Positions 41,734 through 51,835 of a stretch of 64,000 nucleotides of DNA are shown piece by piece. This DNA is from Rhodopirellula sp. GTDB lineage: Bacteria; Planctomycetota; Planctomycetia; Pirellulales; Thermoguttaceae. Position 1 is the stretch's first letter. Every line of letters starts with the position of its first letter. The stretch spans positions 1 to 64,000 of the forward strand of contig JAAYEH010000059.1 of assembly GCA_012728855.1 (NCBI GenBank). Reading direction: 5' to 3'. The notes beneath the pieces were generated by a model. It ran no database searches. It was not told where the DNA came from and saw nothing but the letters and a program-made list of their open reading frames with translations. The translations under genes were made by a program, and so were the position numbers.

Positions 41734-42960
41734 CTACATCGAGTATTGTGGGATTTTCATCGTTTCGCCGTCTTTCATCGCCGACAGGTGGGCGTAATAG
41801 CCGGGAACGGTCATATTCAGCGCGTCGATCACGTCGACGGCCGGTTTGCGGCCACGAAGAATGGCGTCGATGAAATCGTCGCCGAGGTAGCCGTGCGAGC
41901 CGCCGTGTCCGCCCGGCTGGACCCCCGGCGGCAAGGCGTATTTCTGGATCTGCAGGCCGCTGTCGATCGCCTCATCGTAACGCTTCTTGCCCGTGGCGTC
42001 GCCGACAAAGGTCTTGTTGAACCCGGCATACTCGCCCCGAATCCGGCCCGCTTCCAGGTATTCGCCCTGCGAAGAACAGATGATCATCCGCGAGAGCCCT
42101 CCCTCCGCCGTGCGGAACAGTCCAACTTCCGACCTGAAGACGTTGCCAATCGCGTTGGGGGTCCGCTTCGATTCGTCGAAGTGCGGAGTGCCCTGGCACG
42201 ACACGTCTAGAAGAGGCCGATGAGTCACTCCCACATAGTAGGCCGTGGCGTGCGTCGGATACCACATCGGGCACCCTTTCTTTCGCCAGTCCTTGTAGGA
42301 GCCGATCGAGGGTGCGCCCAATGAGTGAGGATGGCAGTACTCCCCCTCGGAATAGACGATGCGGCCGAACACGCCGGCGGCAAAGAGCTTCTCCATCGCG
42401 TAGAGGTCGTCGTGAAAGCGGGATGTCTCGAACATCGCGTAGACCAGCCCGTTGTTCTTCTTGCAGCACGCAAGCAGAGCCTCGGCGTCTTCGATGTCGC
42501 CGCGGAAAGCCGGAACCGCCGTGGCGACGTGTTTGCCATGCTCCATGCAGAGGATGGCGTGCTTCGCATGGGCGGGAGCGTCGGTGGCGCAATAGATAGC
42601 CTCGATCGAATCGTCCTTGACCATCTCTTCCAGCGATGGGTAGGTCTTCTCGCATTTCGCCTGCCGGGCCATATCGGCACAGCGGTCTGGGAACAAATCG
42701 CTGACTGCAACCAGCTCGACGTTGGGATGATGCTGGAGATCAAAGGCCAGGCCGAATCGGCAGACTCCGTGGCCGACGATGCCCAGCCGGATCTTGCGGT
42801 CGCTGAAGGGCCTCCACTGCCTGGTCCGATCGTAGTCGGTCTTGGTCTGGTCGAATCCGGGAATCACCTCGGCCGCCGAAGCGGAATTCAGCAAGGAACT
42901 TCCCCCTGCAACAGCCGCGGCGGAAGCAGCCAGGAATGATCGGCGGGAAACGTTTGCCAT
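41734..42960 (-). CDS. Gfo/Idh/MocA-family oxidoreductase, Tat-exported
   Basis: MANVSRRSFLAASAAAVAGG; IRLGIVGHGVCRFGLAF. Confidence 0.9.
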   Translation of the reverse strand: MANVSRRSFLAASAAAVAGGSSLLNSASAAEVIPGFDQTKTDYDRTRQWRPFSDRKIRLGIVGHGVCRFGLAFDLQHHPNVELVAVSDLFPDRCADMARQAKCEKTYPSLEEMVKDDSIEAIYCATDAPAHAKHAILCMEHGKHVATAVPAFRGDIEDAEALLACCKKNNGLVYAMFETSRFHDDLYAMEKLFAAGVFGRIVYSEGEYCHPHSLGAPSIGSYKDWRKKGCPMWYPTHATAYYVGVTHRPLLDVSCQGTPHFDESKRTPNAIGNVFRSEVGLFRTAEGGLSRMIICSSQGEYLEAGRIRGEYAGFNKTFVGDATGKKRYDEAIDSGLQIQKYALPPGVQPGGHGGSHGYLGDDFIDAILRGRKPAVDVIDALNMTVPGYYAHLSAMKDGETMKIPQYSM

Positions 42961-43134
42961 GGTGGGATGCTCCTGTACAACAAGACCTGCGACCTGAATC
43001 CATCTTGTCGCATTCTCTGATGTGCGACGGGCGAATGCAAACCTGATCGGCACTAAAACAGGCAGTTTTGGTTTGAAGGAGTTGCCGTCGCTGCGAGAGT
43101 GCGAACAACGAGGCCTCGCCGCAAAGGCTACGAA

Positions 43135-43392
43135 CTACCGGTATGAGATTTCCTCTAAACACCCGGCAAGACAGCCAGGCGCCGGGTCGGACAGATACGA
43201 AAACAGGTCCGCGCTGTTCAGGATAAACCGGATCTTCTTGTCGGTCTCGCGCTGTGCCTCGGGCAGTTCAGCGGTCTTCCAGGTGAGTACGTGCCGGACC
43301 GCATCGGCCGTGAACGGGAGGCAATCGTCGCGACTGAATCCCGGAATGACCCGGTTCTGTGTGTCGAGGAGTTCGGCGAGGACATACCCGCC
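43135..43392 (-). pseudogene. Orphan C-terminal fragment of a secreted glycoside-hydrolase-like protein
   Basis: Manual translation GGYVLAELLDTQNRVIPGFSRDDCLPFTADAVRHVLTWKTAELPEAQRETDKKIRFILNSADLFSYLSDPAPG; no start codon, preceded by in-frame stops. Confidence 0.6.
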
Positions 43393-43395
43393 CTA

Positions 43396-46300
43396 TCACT
43401 CGCCGCGCAGCGAAGATAGCAACGGCGCCGACAGTACGGCACGGACGGCTGCCAGTCCGGCGACAAGCCCGACCGCGAGAACTGCCAGCAGCGTAGCCGC
43501 CATCGACATCCACGGTATCGAAGCGCTGCCGGAAACGATATGGGGCAGAAGCGCAACCAGCGCCGCCAGACCGCCGACCGCCAGGCCGCCGATCAACAGG
43601 GCGCCGTTCTCCAACAGAACCAGCCAGGCAAGCGTTCGGCGGCGAAAACCGGTAGCCCGCAGCAAGGCCAGTTCTCCGCGTCGCTCCAGCACGTTGCGGA
43701 GTTCCACCGCTGCCAGGCCCAGCGTTCCCAGCAGCAGCCCAAGCCCGCCGAGGCTCTGGAAGGTGGAGAGATAGGTGTTCTGCACCGCCAGAAACCGACC
43801 CAGCCGCCGGCCGGTCGTCTCCACTCGAACGCCGAAGTCTCCGAGCGTCTCGTTCAGAGCCGCCGTGATCTCATCGGTTTGCAGAGGATCGGTCTCGACC
43901 AGAAAGAAACGGTATCCGTTCGTGTCGGGAAAGAACCGCAGCAGTGCGGCTTCGCTGATGAGCAGATCGCCCTGGAAAATGCCGTTGTTGAGCAGCCCCA
44001 CGACCACCAGGCGGATCGTTCCGCCATAACCGTCGCTCACGTCGAACGTTTCGCCCACCCCGTTCCAAAGTTGCAGGGCGTACATCGCCGTGTTTTTCTC
44101 GATGACGACCGGCACACGCGGCGGACCATTGGCGTCGGCAGGCAATTCTCTCTCCAGCAGTAGCCAGGGATTGGCGCGCTCGTCGGCCCTTTCCGCGCCG
44201 GAACTTGCCCAATCGAATCCGCCTCGTTCGATCATCGGCCGCGGCACGCCGAGGATGCGCGGTTGCTGCGGCCTGTAAAGGTTCAGGCAACTGGCGTCGT
44301 CCCCCGCTTTCACCCGCAACGGCACGATCCGGGCCGACTGCAGCAAGGCCGATTTTTCGTCCCCAATGCCCAGTTCCGCCCGCCCCGCGGCGGTGTTGAG
44401 ATCCTGGTAGACCGACTGCGAAGTTTCCGCGACGAGAGCAAAACCGCCGTCGCCACTGGACCGTTGCGGCGCGCGGCCGAGCGGGTCGAGGTGAAAGGCG
44501 CCCATGGCGAGGATCAGAAAGCAGGCCGCCGCCACCAGTCCGATGCTCAGCGCGCTTCGTCCGGGGTGACGCGCCGCGTTGCGGACGGCCAAACGCGGTA
44601 GATTTCCGCGGCCCCTGGCCACGGCCGGCCCCGTTGCCCCGCTGCGCAATCGGGCCCAGACGAGCATCAGCAACGCCGCCAGAACCAGGCTGCCGGTCCC
44701 AAAGAACGCGCCCGCACGAGCATCCTCGCTCATCCAAACGGCCGCAAGGCCGATGCCGACCGCCACCAGCAGAACGAGCGCGGCCGACCACGTCCACCAC
44801 CGCGAAGTTCTTGTTGCCAGTCCAGTCCCGACGCCGCCGCGGCTCGCCAGAAGAGTCGCGGCGGAAGCCTTGCGGGTCTGCCGCACCGCCCACAGAATCG
44901 TCCCGCCCGAAATCACGATTCCACTGACGTAGCCCAATGCCAGACTCAACGGGCTGACATAGAGATCGACGAACGGCACGACCACCGCTCCGACCCACCA
45001 GGTTTTCAGCCCGACAATCATCAAAGCCGCGTAACCGAGGCCCGCGATAACACCCAGCACACTGGCCAACGACGCCACGATCAAGCCTTCGCTCGCCAGA
45101 CTGCCGGCCACCGACCGCGAGCGAAATCCCAGCGCTAGCAGAGTACCCACCTCCGCCGCTCGCTGATCGATCCCCAGGCGGAACAGGAGGGCGACCAGCA
45201 ACATCGCCGCCAGAATGATAAAGAAGCTGAGCATGAGGAAGAGCACGTTGAACGGCGTCGCTCCGGCGGAGGCTTCCAGCCCTTGTCGTTTGACGGGCTG
45301 GAAGAGGAAACCGCCGACCGCGGCAGGGATCTCGAGCCGGTCGGCAAGCGCGGCCGCATCGAGCCCGTCGCCGGCCGCCACCTGCAACGAGGTTGTCCGG
45401 CCAAAACGGCTCTGCCAGAGCTTTCGGCCCGCGGCGAGCGACACGAAGGCTTTGGGCGTCGCGCGATGCTCTTCCCAGTACTTTTCGTCTTTGTCGCGTA
45501 TCCTCGCGGCCTCGAACGGGAAGGGGGGATCCCACTGGGACATGGAGAGTTGATCGGTTACGCCGGGCACCTCCGGCGTCAGCCCCGGGTCGGCAGCCGC
45601 GCCCTTCAAGGCGGCAATCGCCGACACACGAAAACGACCGCTCTGCTCGCGCACGCGGCCGTCGTGGGTTTCCGGTTCAAACCACCGCATCGTCACGACG
45701 TCGCCGGGCCGAGCGCCAAGATCCTCGGCGGCCCATGCATTGAGCACGATTTCGCCGGATGCCGGAGTGACGATCGGGTCGCCCTGCGTCGCCGCAAATG
45801 GGCCGAACGGTGGCTTGGCGATCAAGTCGACGGCGGCGACCGTCGAGTAGGGGGTCGCGCGGCCCTGGAATTCGATCGCGTTGGCAAGGTAAGTGAAAAC
45901 GGGCCGCACCAGGAAACCTCGCAACGACGCCTCGATCGCCTCGACGAGTCGCGGTTGAAGAATCAGTCGATCGCTGGTAATGTCGAAGTATCCGTGCGAA
46001 GATTTTTTCACGCGGATGCCATAATCGGCCGCACGCGGCCGAAGGAGTTCTTGGAGAAAACGATCCGCCTCGGGCGGCGGCGTGGTTGCGTCTCTTCCCG
46101 CGACAAGGATCGCGTCGGCCCGGCCCGGCTCGTCCAGACGGTTGGCGAGCCAGTCCAGCGAGACATAGGCGTTCAGGGGCGCCTGCTGGTTGGGCCGCAA
46201 TGAAAAGCGGCCAAGCCCATCGGCCGGTATCACCGCTCGCACGATGACCGGCTGCGACTCGATCGTCTCGGACTTGCGGCCCAGCGAGCTTTCCGCCGGC

Positions 46301-46797
46301 ACCGACACGGCCCGAGGCAGTCGCACGAGGATGCGATCGCCGACCGTGACGCCGAGGCTCGTTGCCAGCGGTTGGTTCAGCACCACCTCGCGCCCCCGGA
46401 GCGGCCCGGCCGCCCATTGACCCCCGAGATTCCAGAATCGCTCATCGCATCCCACCAGAGTGACCTCAGTTACCCGCCGTGCCGGCGTGCTGCGGGGGGG
46501 CTCGGCGCTGGCTGTAAGGAGGATCACCGGAACCGCGGCGGCAAACCGCTGGGAGAAAGCCGGCTGCGAGGCCAGCTCGTCGGCCAGTTCGGCGCGGAAG
46601 AAGCGGTCGGTGGCCAGGACATAGTCGACCGGCCCCAGACGGTCCAAAGTCAGGTGACGAAGGCTTCCCCGCATCGAATCGCCCACCAGCAGCGCGCCGG
46701 TGAGCACCGCGGTTCCGGCGATCACGCCGATCGCCACGGCCGCATGCATCCGGCGGTAGTGCAGAAGCGAAAGCAGTATCAGGCGTAGTCGGGTCAT
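43396..46797 (-). CDS. Large FtsX/MacB-like ABC transporter permease
   Basis: N-terminal TM segment, large extracytoplasmic region, FtsX-like TM bundles (FNVLFLMLSFFIILAAMLL; ALLRATGFRRRTLAWLVLLEN). Confidence 0.88.
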   Translation of the reverse strand: MTRLRLILLSLLHYRRMHAAVAIGVIAGTAVLTGALLVGDSMRGSLRHLTLDRLGPVDYVLATDRFFRAELADELASQPAFSQRFAAAVPVILLTASAEPPRSTPARRVTEVTLVGCDERFWNLGGQWAAGPLRGREVVLNQPLATSLGVTVGDRILVRLPRAVSVPAESSLGRKSETIESQPVIVRAVIPADGLGRFSLRPNQQAPLNAYVSLDWLANRLDEPGRADAILVAGRDATTPPPEADRFLQELLRPRAADYGIRVKKSSHGYFDITSDRLILQPRLVEAIEASLRGFLVRPVFTYLANAIEFQGRATPYSTVAAVDLIAKPPFGPFAATQGDPIVTPASGEIVLNAWAAEDLGARPGDVVTMRWFEPETHDGRVREQSGRFRVSAIAALKGAAADPGLTPEVPGVTDQLSMSQWDPPFPFEAARIRDKDEKYWEEHRATPKAFVSLAAGRKLWQSRFGRTTSLQVAAGDGLDAAALADRLEIPAAVGGFLFQPVKRQGLEASAGATPFNVLFLMLSFFIILAAMLLVALLFRLGIDQRAAEVGTLLALGFRSRSVAGSLASEGLIVASLASVLGVIAGLGYAALMIVGLKTWWVGAVVVPFVDLYVSPLSLALGYVSGIVISGGTILWAVRQTRKASAATLLASRGGVGTGLATRTSRWWTWSAALVLLVAVGIGLAAVWMSEDARAGAFFGTGSLVLAALLMLVWARLRSGATGPAVARGRGNLPRLAVRNAARHPGRSALSIGLVAAACFLILAMGAFHLDPLGRAPQRSSGDGGFALVAETSQSVYQDLNTAAGRAELGIGDEKSALLQSARIVPLRVKAGDDASCLNLYRPQQPRILGVPRPMIERGGFDWASSGAERADERANPWLLLERELPADANGPPRVPVVIEKNTAMYALQLWNGVGETFDVSDGYGGTIRLVVVGLLNNGIFQGDLLISEAALLRFFPDTNGYRFFLVETDPLQTDEITAALNETLGDFGVRVETTGRRLGRFLAVQNTYLSTFQSLGGLGLLLGTLGLAAVELRNVLERRGELALLRATGFRRRTLAWLVLLENGALLIGGLAVGGLAALVALLPHIVSGSASIPWMSMAATLLAVLAVGLVAGLAAVRAVLSAPLLSSLRGE

Positions 46798-46834
46798 GCG
46801 GACGGAATATCAAAGCGATGGGTGCGTCTAAACC

Positions 46835-46934
46835 GAGACTGCTGAAAAAGGGGACTGGCTCTGCAACATCTTGTACCTGTTTTCAAGCCAAACCACGAAA
46901 AGTTGCCGTGCCTGTCCCCTTTTTCAGCAGTCTC
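46835..46934. repeat. Long hairpin element with GGGGACTGGCTC...GTGCCTGTCCCC core
   Basis: 21-bp perfect arms gagactgctgaaaaaggggac / gtccccttttt-cagcagtctc. Confidence 0.9.
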
Positions 46935-47622
46935 AAACCAACGGTGTTGTCGGTGCAGTGAGCCGGCCCTGGTCCAGTTCCAGTTGCCGGCTCATCCGCA
47001 TCGCAAGCCGGACACTGTGGGTGACCACCATCAGCATCATTTGCTCGGCCTGCTGCAGTTCCAGCAGCAGTTCTGCAATCCGATTGGCGGTGGTGCGATC
47101 GAGGTTTCCGGTCGGCTCATCGGCCAACAGCAGGGCGGGCTGGTTGATCAGCGCCCGGGCAATCGCGACACGCTGCCGTTCGCCCCCGGAAAGCTCGGCC
47201 GGCCGATGGTCCAACCGGTCGCTCAGCCCAACACGGTGCAACAAGTCCTTGGCGCGTTGGATGTCTTCGGCGCGCGTCGCGCCCGAGGCGACCGTAGGAA
47301 TTAACGCGTTTTCCAGCACCGAGCACTGCGGCAGCAGGTGATGGTCCTGAAAAACGAAGCCAATCTTCTGATTGCGGAATCGCGCCAGTGCCGACTCGTC
47401 CATCTCGCCCGGATTCTCGCCACCGAGCGAAATATGCCCCGAAGAAGGCGGCTCCAAGGTACCGATGATGTGCAGCAGGGTGCTCTTTCCCGAACCGCTC
47501 GGGCCGACCACGGCAACGGCGTCGCCGCGATCGAGTTCCAGAGAGACCGCGTGGAGGACGCAAAGCGGCTGGCCTCGCGTGGGATATTCTTTCGAAACGC
47601 AGTCGACCAGAAGCTCCGGCAT
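46933..47622 (-). CDS. ABC transporter ATP-binding protein (LolD/MacB type)
   Basis: VVGPSGSGKSTLLHIIG; LSGGERQRVAIARAL; LLADEPTGNLD. Confidence 0.95.
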   Translation of the reverse strand: MPELLVDCVSKEYPTRGQPLCVLHAVSLELDRGDAVAVVGPSGSGKSTLLHIIGTLEPPSSGHISLGGENPGEMDESALARFRNQKIGFVFQDHHLLPQCSVLENALIPTVASGATRAEDIQRAKDLLHRVGLSDRLDHRPAELSGGERQRVAIARALINQPALLLADEPTGNLDRTTANRIAELLLELQQAEQMMLMVVTHSVRLAMRMSRQLELDQGRLTAPTTPLV

Positions 47623-47630
47623 GGTTCCTT

Positions 47631-47811
47631 ACTCAAAACTGTAGACGGAGTTGAAAAGCCTGCAATGGGGAAAAGTACAAATTCTACATCTTTGTCAGAA
47701 AGAACCATATACCAGGGGGCAGGCACCGAGCGGCAGGCATTTCCTCGGCAGTTCCAGGCCAAAACCACGCTCGGAGCCAGTTCCCTTTTCAACTCCGCTT
47801 ACAGTTTGAGT
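47631..47811. repeat. Larger (181 bp) inverted-arm element of the same core family
   Basis: Arms actcaaaactgtagacggagttgaaaa / ttttcaactccgcttacagtttgagt; core GGGGGCAGGCAC...GAGCCAGTTCCC. Confidence 0.75.
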
Positions 47812-47813
47812 TC

Positions 47814-47850
47814 AAAAAAACCGCCGGCCGCGGAATTCCACGGCCGGCGG
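47814..47850 (-). terminator. Rho-independent terminator of groEL
   Basis: Minus strand CCGCCGGCCG-tggaattccg-CGGCCGGCGG followed by T7. Confidence 0.8.
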
Positions 47851-47932
47851 GCTGATCAAGAGGAATTTGAAAGAGAGGTGACCATCCGTCGTCGGCAAAC
47901 TGTGTACCGACCGGTTGCTCCTCCCCTTGGGC

Positions 47933-49555
<1,623 letters not shown>

Positions 49556-49646
49556 TTATCATCTCCTTCGTCAGATAGGGCGAGCCGGAAGGCCGCCACT
49601 GGTTTGGTTCATTCTTCGGTCTTACCGGCCCGACCGGGCCTGCGGC

Positions 49647-49985
49647 TCACTCGATCACCGCCAGAATATCCTCCTCACGCATCAGCAACAGCTCGCGCTC
49701 GCCCACTTTGAACTGTTCGCCCGCATACGAGCTGAACAGCACGCGCTCTCCGACCTTCACCTGGAACTCGGCACGGGAACCGTCTTCCAGCAGCCGCCCA
49801 TTGCCGAGCGAGACAATCGTCCCGCGAGCGGGCTTGTCCTTGGCGGTGTCGGGCAGCACGATGCCGCCGCTGGTGACTTCCTCTGCCGCCTCGCGCTCGA
49901 CCACGACGCGGTCGCCCAACGGCTGAAGTTTGAATTCGCCTGCGGCGATTTTCTTCTTTTCTTGAGTTGCGGTCTTCTTCGCCAT
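49647..49985 (-). CDS. groES: Co-chaperonin GroES (start trimmed to MAKKTATQEKKK)
   Basis: LQPLGDRVVVEREAAEEVTSGGIVLPDTAKDKP; GERVLFSSYAG. Confidence 0.96.
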   Translation of the reverse strand: MAKKTATQEKKKIAAGEFKLQPLGDRVVVEREAAEEVTSGGIVLPDTAKDKPARGTIVSLGNGRLLEDGSRAEFQVKVGERVLFSSYAGEQFKVGERELLLMREEDILAVIE

Positions 49986-50517
49986 TGCTTGCTCGCCTCC
50001 GAAGTTTTGAAAATCGAAAATCCGTGGAAAGACGGCCCGGTTCGCTTTCCGGGCCATCGGGCAAATCGGCTGCCAAATCCGCGCACCCGGTGCGCTTGGC
50101 GACGGGAAACGCAATCGGCGCGCCAATTGCCTCCAGTACTGCGCAACATTTTGTAGAAAAAGGAGTTATGCTGGTGCTTGGATGGCGTGTCCTGGTTCTC
50201 GACCGCCACGCTGGCAGCGCCAAAGCGGCGACGGGACATTTGGCTGCCGAATTGGCAGTTCGCCATCCGACTCAGCGATCCCCTGAGCCCGACTCAACAG
50301 ACCGCCATCTTGCGACCCACCTGTCGGTTTTACCGACACCAATGGCGAAAAAAACGACGCCTTGGGAACGTCCCTTTCCGGTAGCATCGGCATAAACTCT
50401 TGTAAGAAAGCAGTTTAAGTAAACCGCTGGTCGTCCGCACGGCGCGGCGCGCGAAGTGCTAAAGGTCTCTCGCCAGGATACGGAAGACAACACGGCGGTT
50501 CGTTGATGGAGAACTTG

Positions 50518-51555
50518 ATGAGTCCCAGGGTTTCCCGCTTTTCTCGCGCCTTTACTCTGGTGGAATTGCTGGTGGTCATCGCGATCATCGGAATTCTCAT
50601 TGCCCTGCTCCTGCCCGCCGTCCAGTCAGCCCGCGAGGCGGCGCGGCGGTCTCAGTGCAAGAACAATCTCAAGCAGATCGGGTTGGCCTTGCACCAGTAC
50701 CTCGACAGCAACCGCTGTTTTCCGCCCAGTTTTTGTATCACGCCGGGCGTCGCGTTGAGCGGAAACAACGGTTCGTGGTCGATCCACGGCCGCCTTCTAC
50801 CGTTCCTGGAGCAGGCCAGTGCTTACGAGCAGGTGCGGTTGGACATTGCCTGGGATGCGCAGTTGGCCGGCGGTATCCCGACGATGCGGATCCCGATCTA
50901 TCTCTGTCCCAGTGAAATCAATGATACCGTGCGAACGAAATCGGGGGCGCCCTACGTCTATCCGCAGAATTACGGGTTCAACTTCGGGTCGTGGCTGGTC
51001 TACGACCCGGCGGCGAACCGAGGAGGCGACGGAGCCTTCTTTGTCAACAGCCGCACGCGCGACGCCGACTTCCGCGACGGCCTGAGCAACACCATGGCCG
51101 CGGCGGAAGTGAGAGCGTTCACATCCTACGTTCGCAACACGAACGACCCCGGCCCATCGCCTCCCTCCACGCCCGCGGCACTGGTGGCGATGTTCAGCGG
51201 CGGAGACCACAAACTTGGCCCGGCCACCAATGACAATACCGGGCACACGGAATGGCCCGACGGCCGCGTACACCACAGCGGCGTCACCACGGTGTTCACG
51301 CCGAATACTGAAGTCCCCTACCTCTATGCGGGCGCTACGTACGACATCGACTACAATTCCGTGCAGGAAGGCCGGAGTACCAGCCAGCCGACCTACGCCG
51401 CCATTACCGCCCGCGGCTACCACCCCGGTATCGTCAATGCGCTGTTGATGGACGGTTCCGTGCGGTCCGTCTCGGATACGGTGGAGTTGGGCGTTTGGCG
51501 CGGACTGGGCACACGCCAGGGCGGAGAGGTGATTTCCGCCGCTGCCATGCCATAG
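50518..51555 (+). CDS. DUF1559-domain pseudopilin-like protein with type IV prepilin N terminus
   Basis: AFTLVELLVVIAIIGILIALLLPAVQSAREAARRSQCKNNLKQIGLALHQY. Confidence 0.95.
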   Translation: MSPRVSRFSRAFTLVELLVVIAIIGILIALLLPAVQSAREAARRSQCKNNLKQIGLALHQYLDSNRCFPPSFCITPGVALSGNNGSWSIHGRLLPFLEQASAYEQVRLDIAWDAQLAGGIPTMRIPIYLCPSEINDTVRTKSGAPYVYPQNYGFNFGSWLVYDPAANRGGDGAFFVNSRTRDADFRDGLSNTMAAAEVRAFTSYVRNTNDPGPSPPSTPAALVAMFSGGDHKLGPATNDNTGHTEWPDGRVHHSGVTTVFTPNTEVPYLYAGATYDIDYNSVQEGRSTSQPTYAAITARGYHPGIVNALLMDGSVRSVSDTVELGVWRGLGTRQGGEVISAAAMP

Positions 51556-51588
51556 CATCGGCACTAGGACGACTGTCGCAACCAGGAA

Positions 51589-51679
51589 GGGGTCGGGAGT
51601 CTTTTTCCGTATCGGCCGCGGACCACGTTGGATATGCAAAGCGGCGGTGAGGCCGATACGGAAAAAGACTCCCGACCCC
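51589..51679. repeat. Perfect 29-bp stem hairpin element GGGGTCGGGAGTCTTTTTCCGTATCGGCC
   Basis: Arms 51589-51617 and 51651-51679 are exact reverse complements; 33-nt loop. Confidence 0.95.
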
Positions 51680-51835
51680 GTTGCGCTCCATACCCCCGAT
51701 GAGTGTGCGACAGCCGTTTCTTCGTCGATCCTTACACATTGCAGTTCTCTTGCCAAGAATCGGCTATGTCGGCGACAATGAAGGGCTGTCTCTACGCTGC
51801 CCTTGCTCGCTTCTCTCGCCCGCCTCGCCACCGAC

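Noticed and set aside
43871-45535. 554-aa minus-strand ORF overlapping the ABC permease
   Set aside because: Alternative-frame artefact inside a convincing FtsX-like permease
49986-50160. CIRCE operator upstream of groES
   Set aside because: No TTAGCACTC-N9-GAGTGCTAA-like inverted repeat found
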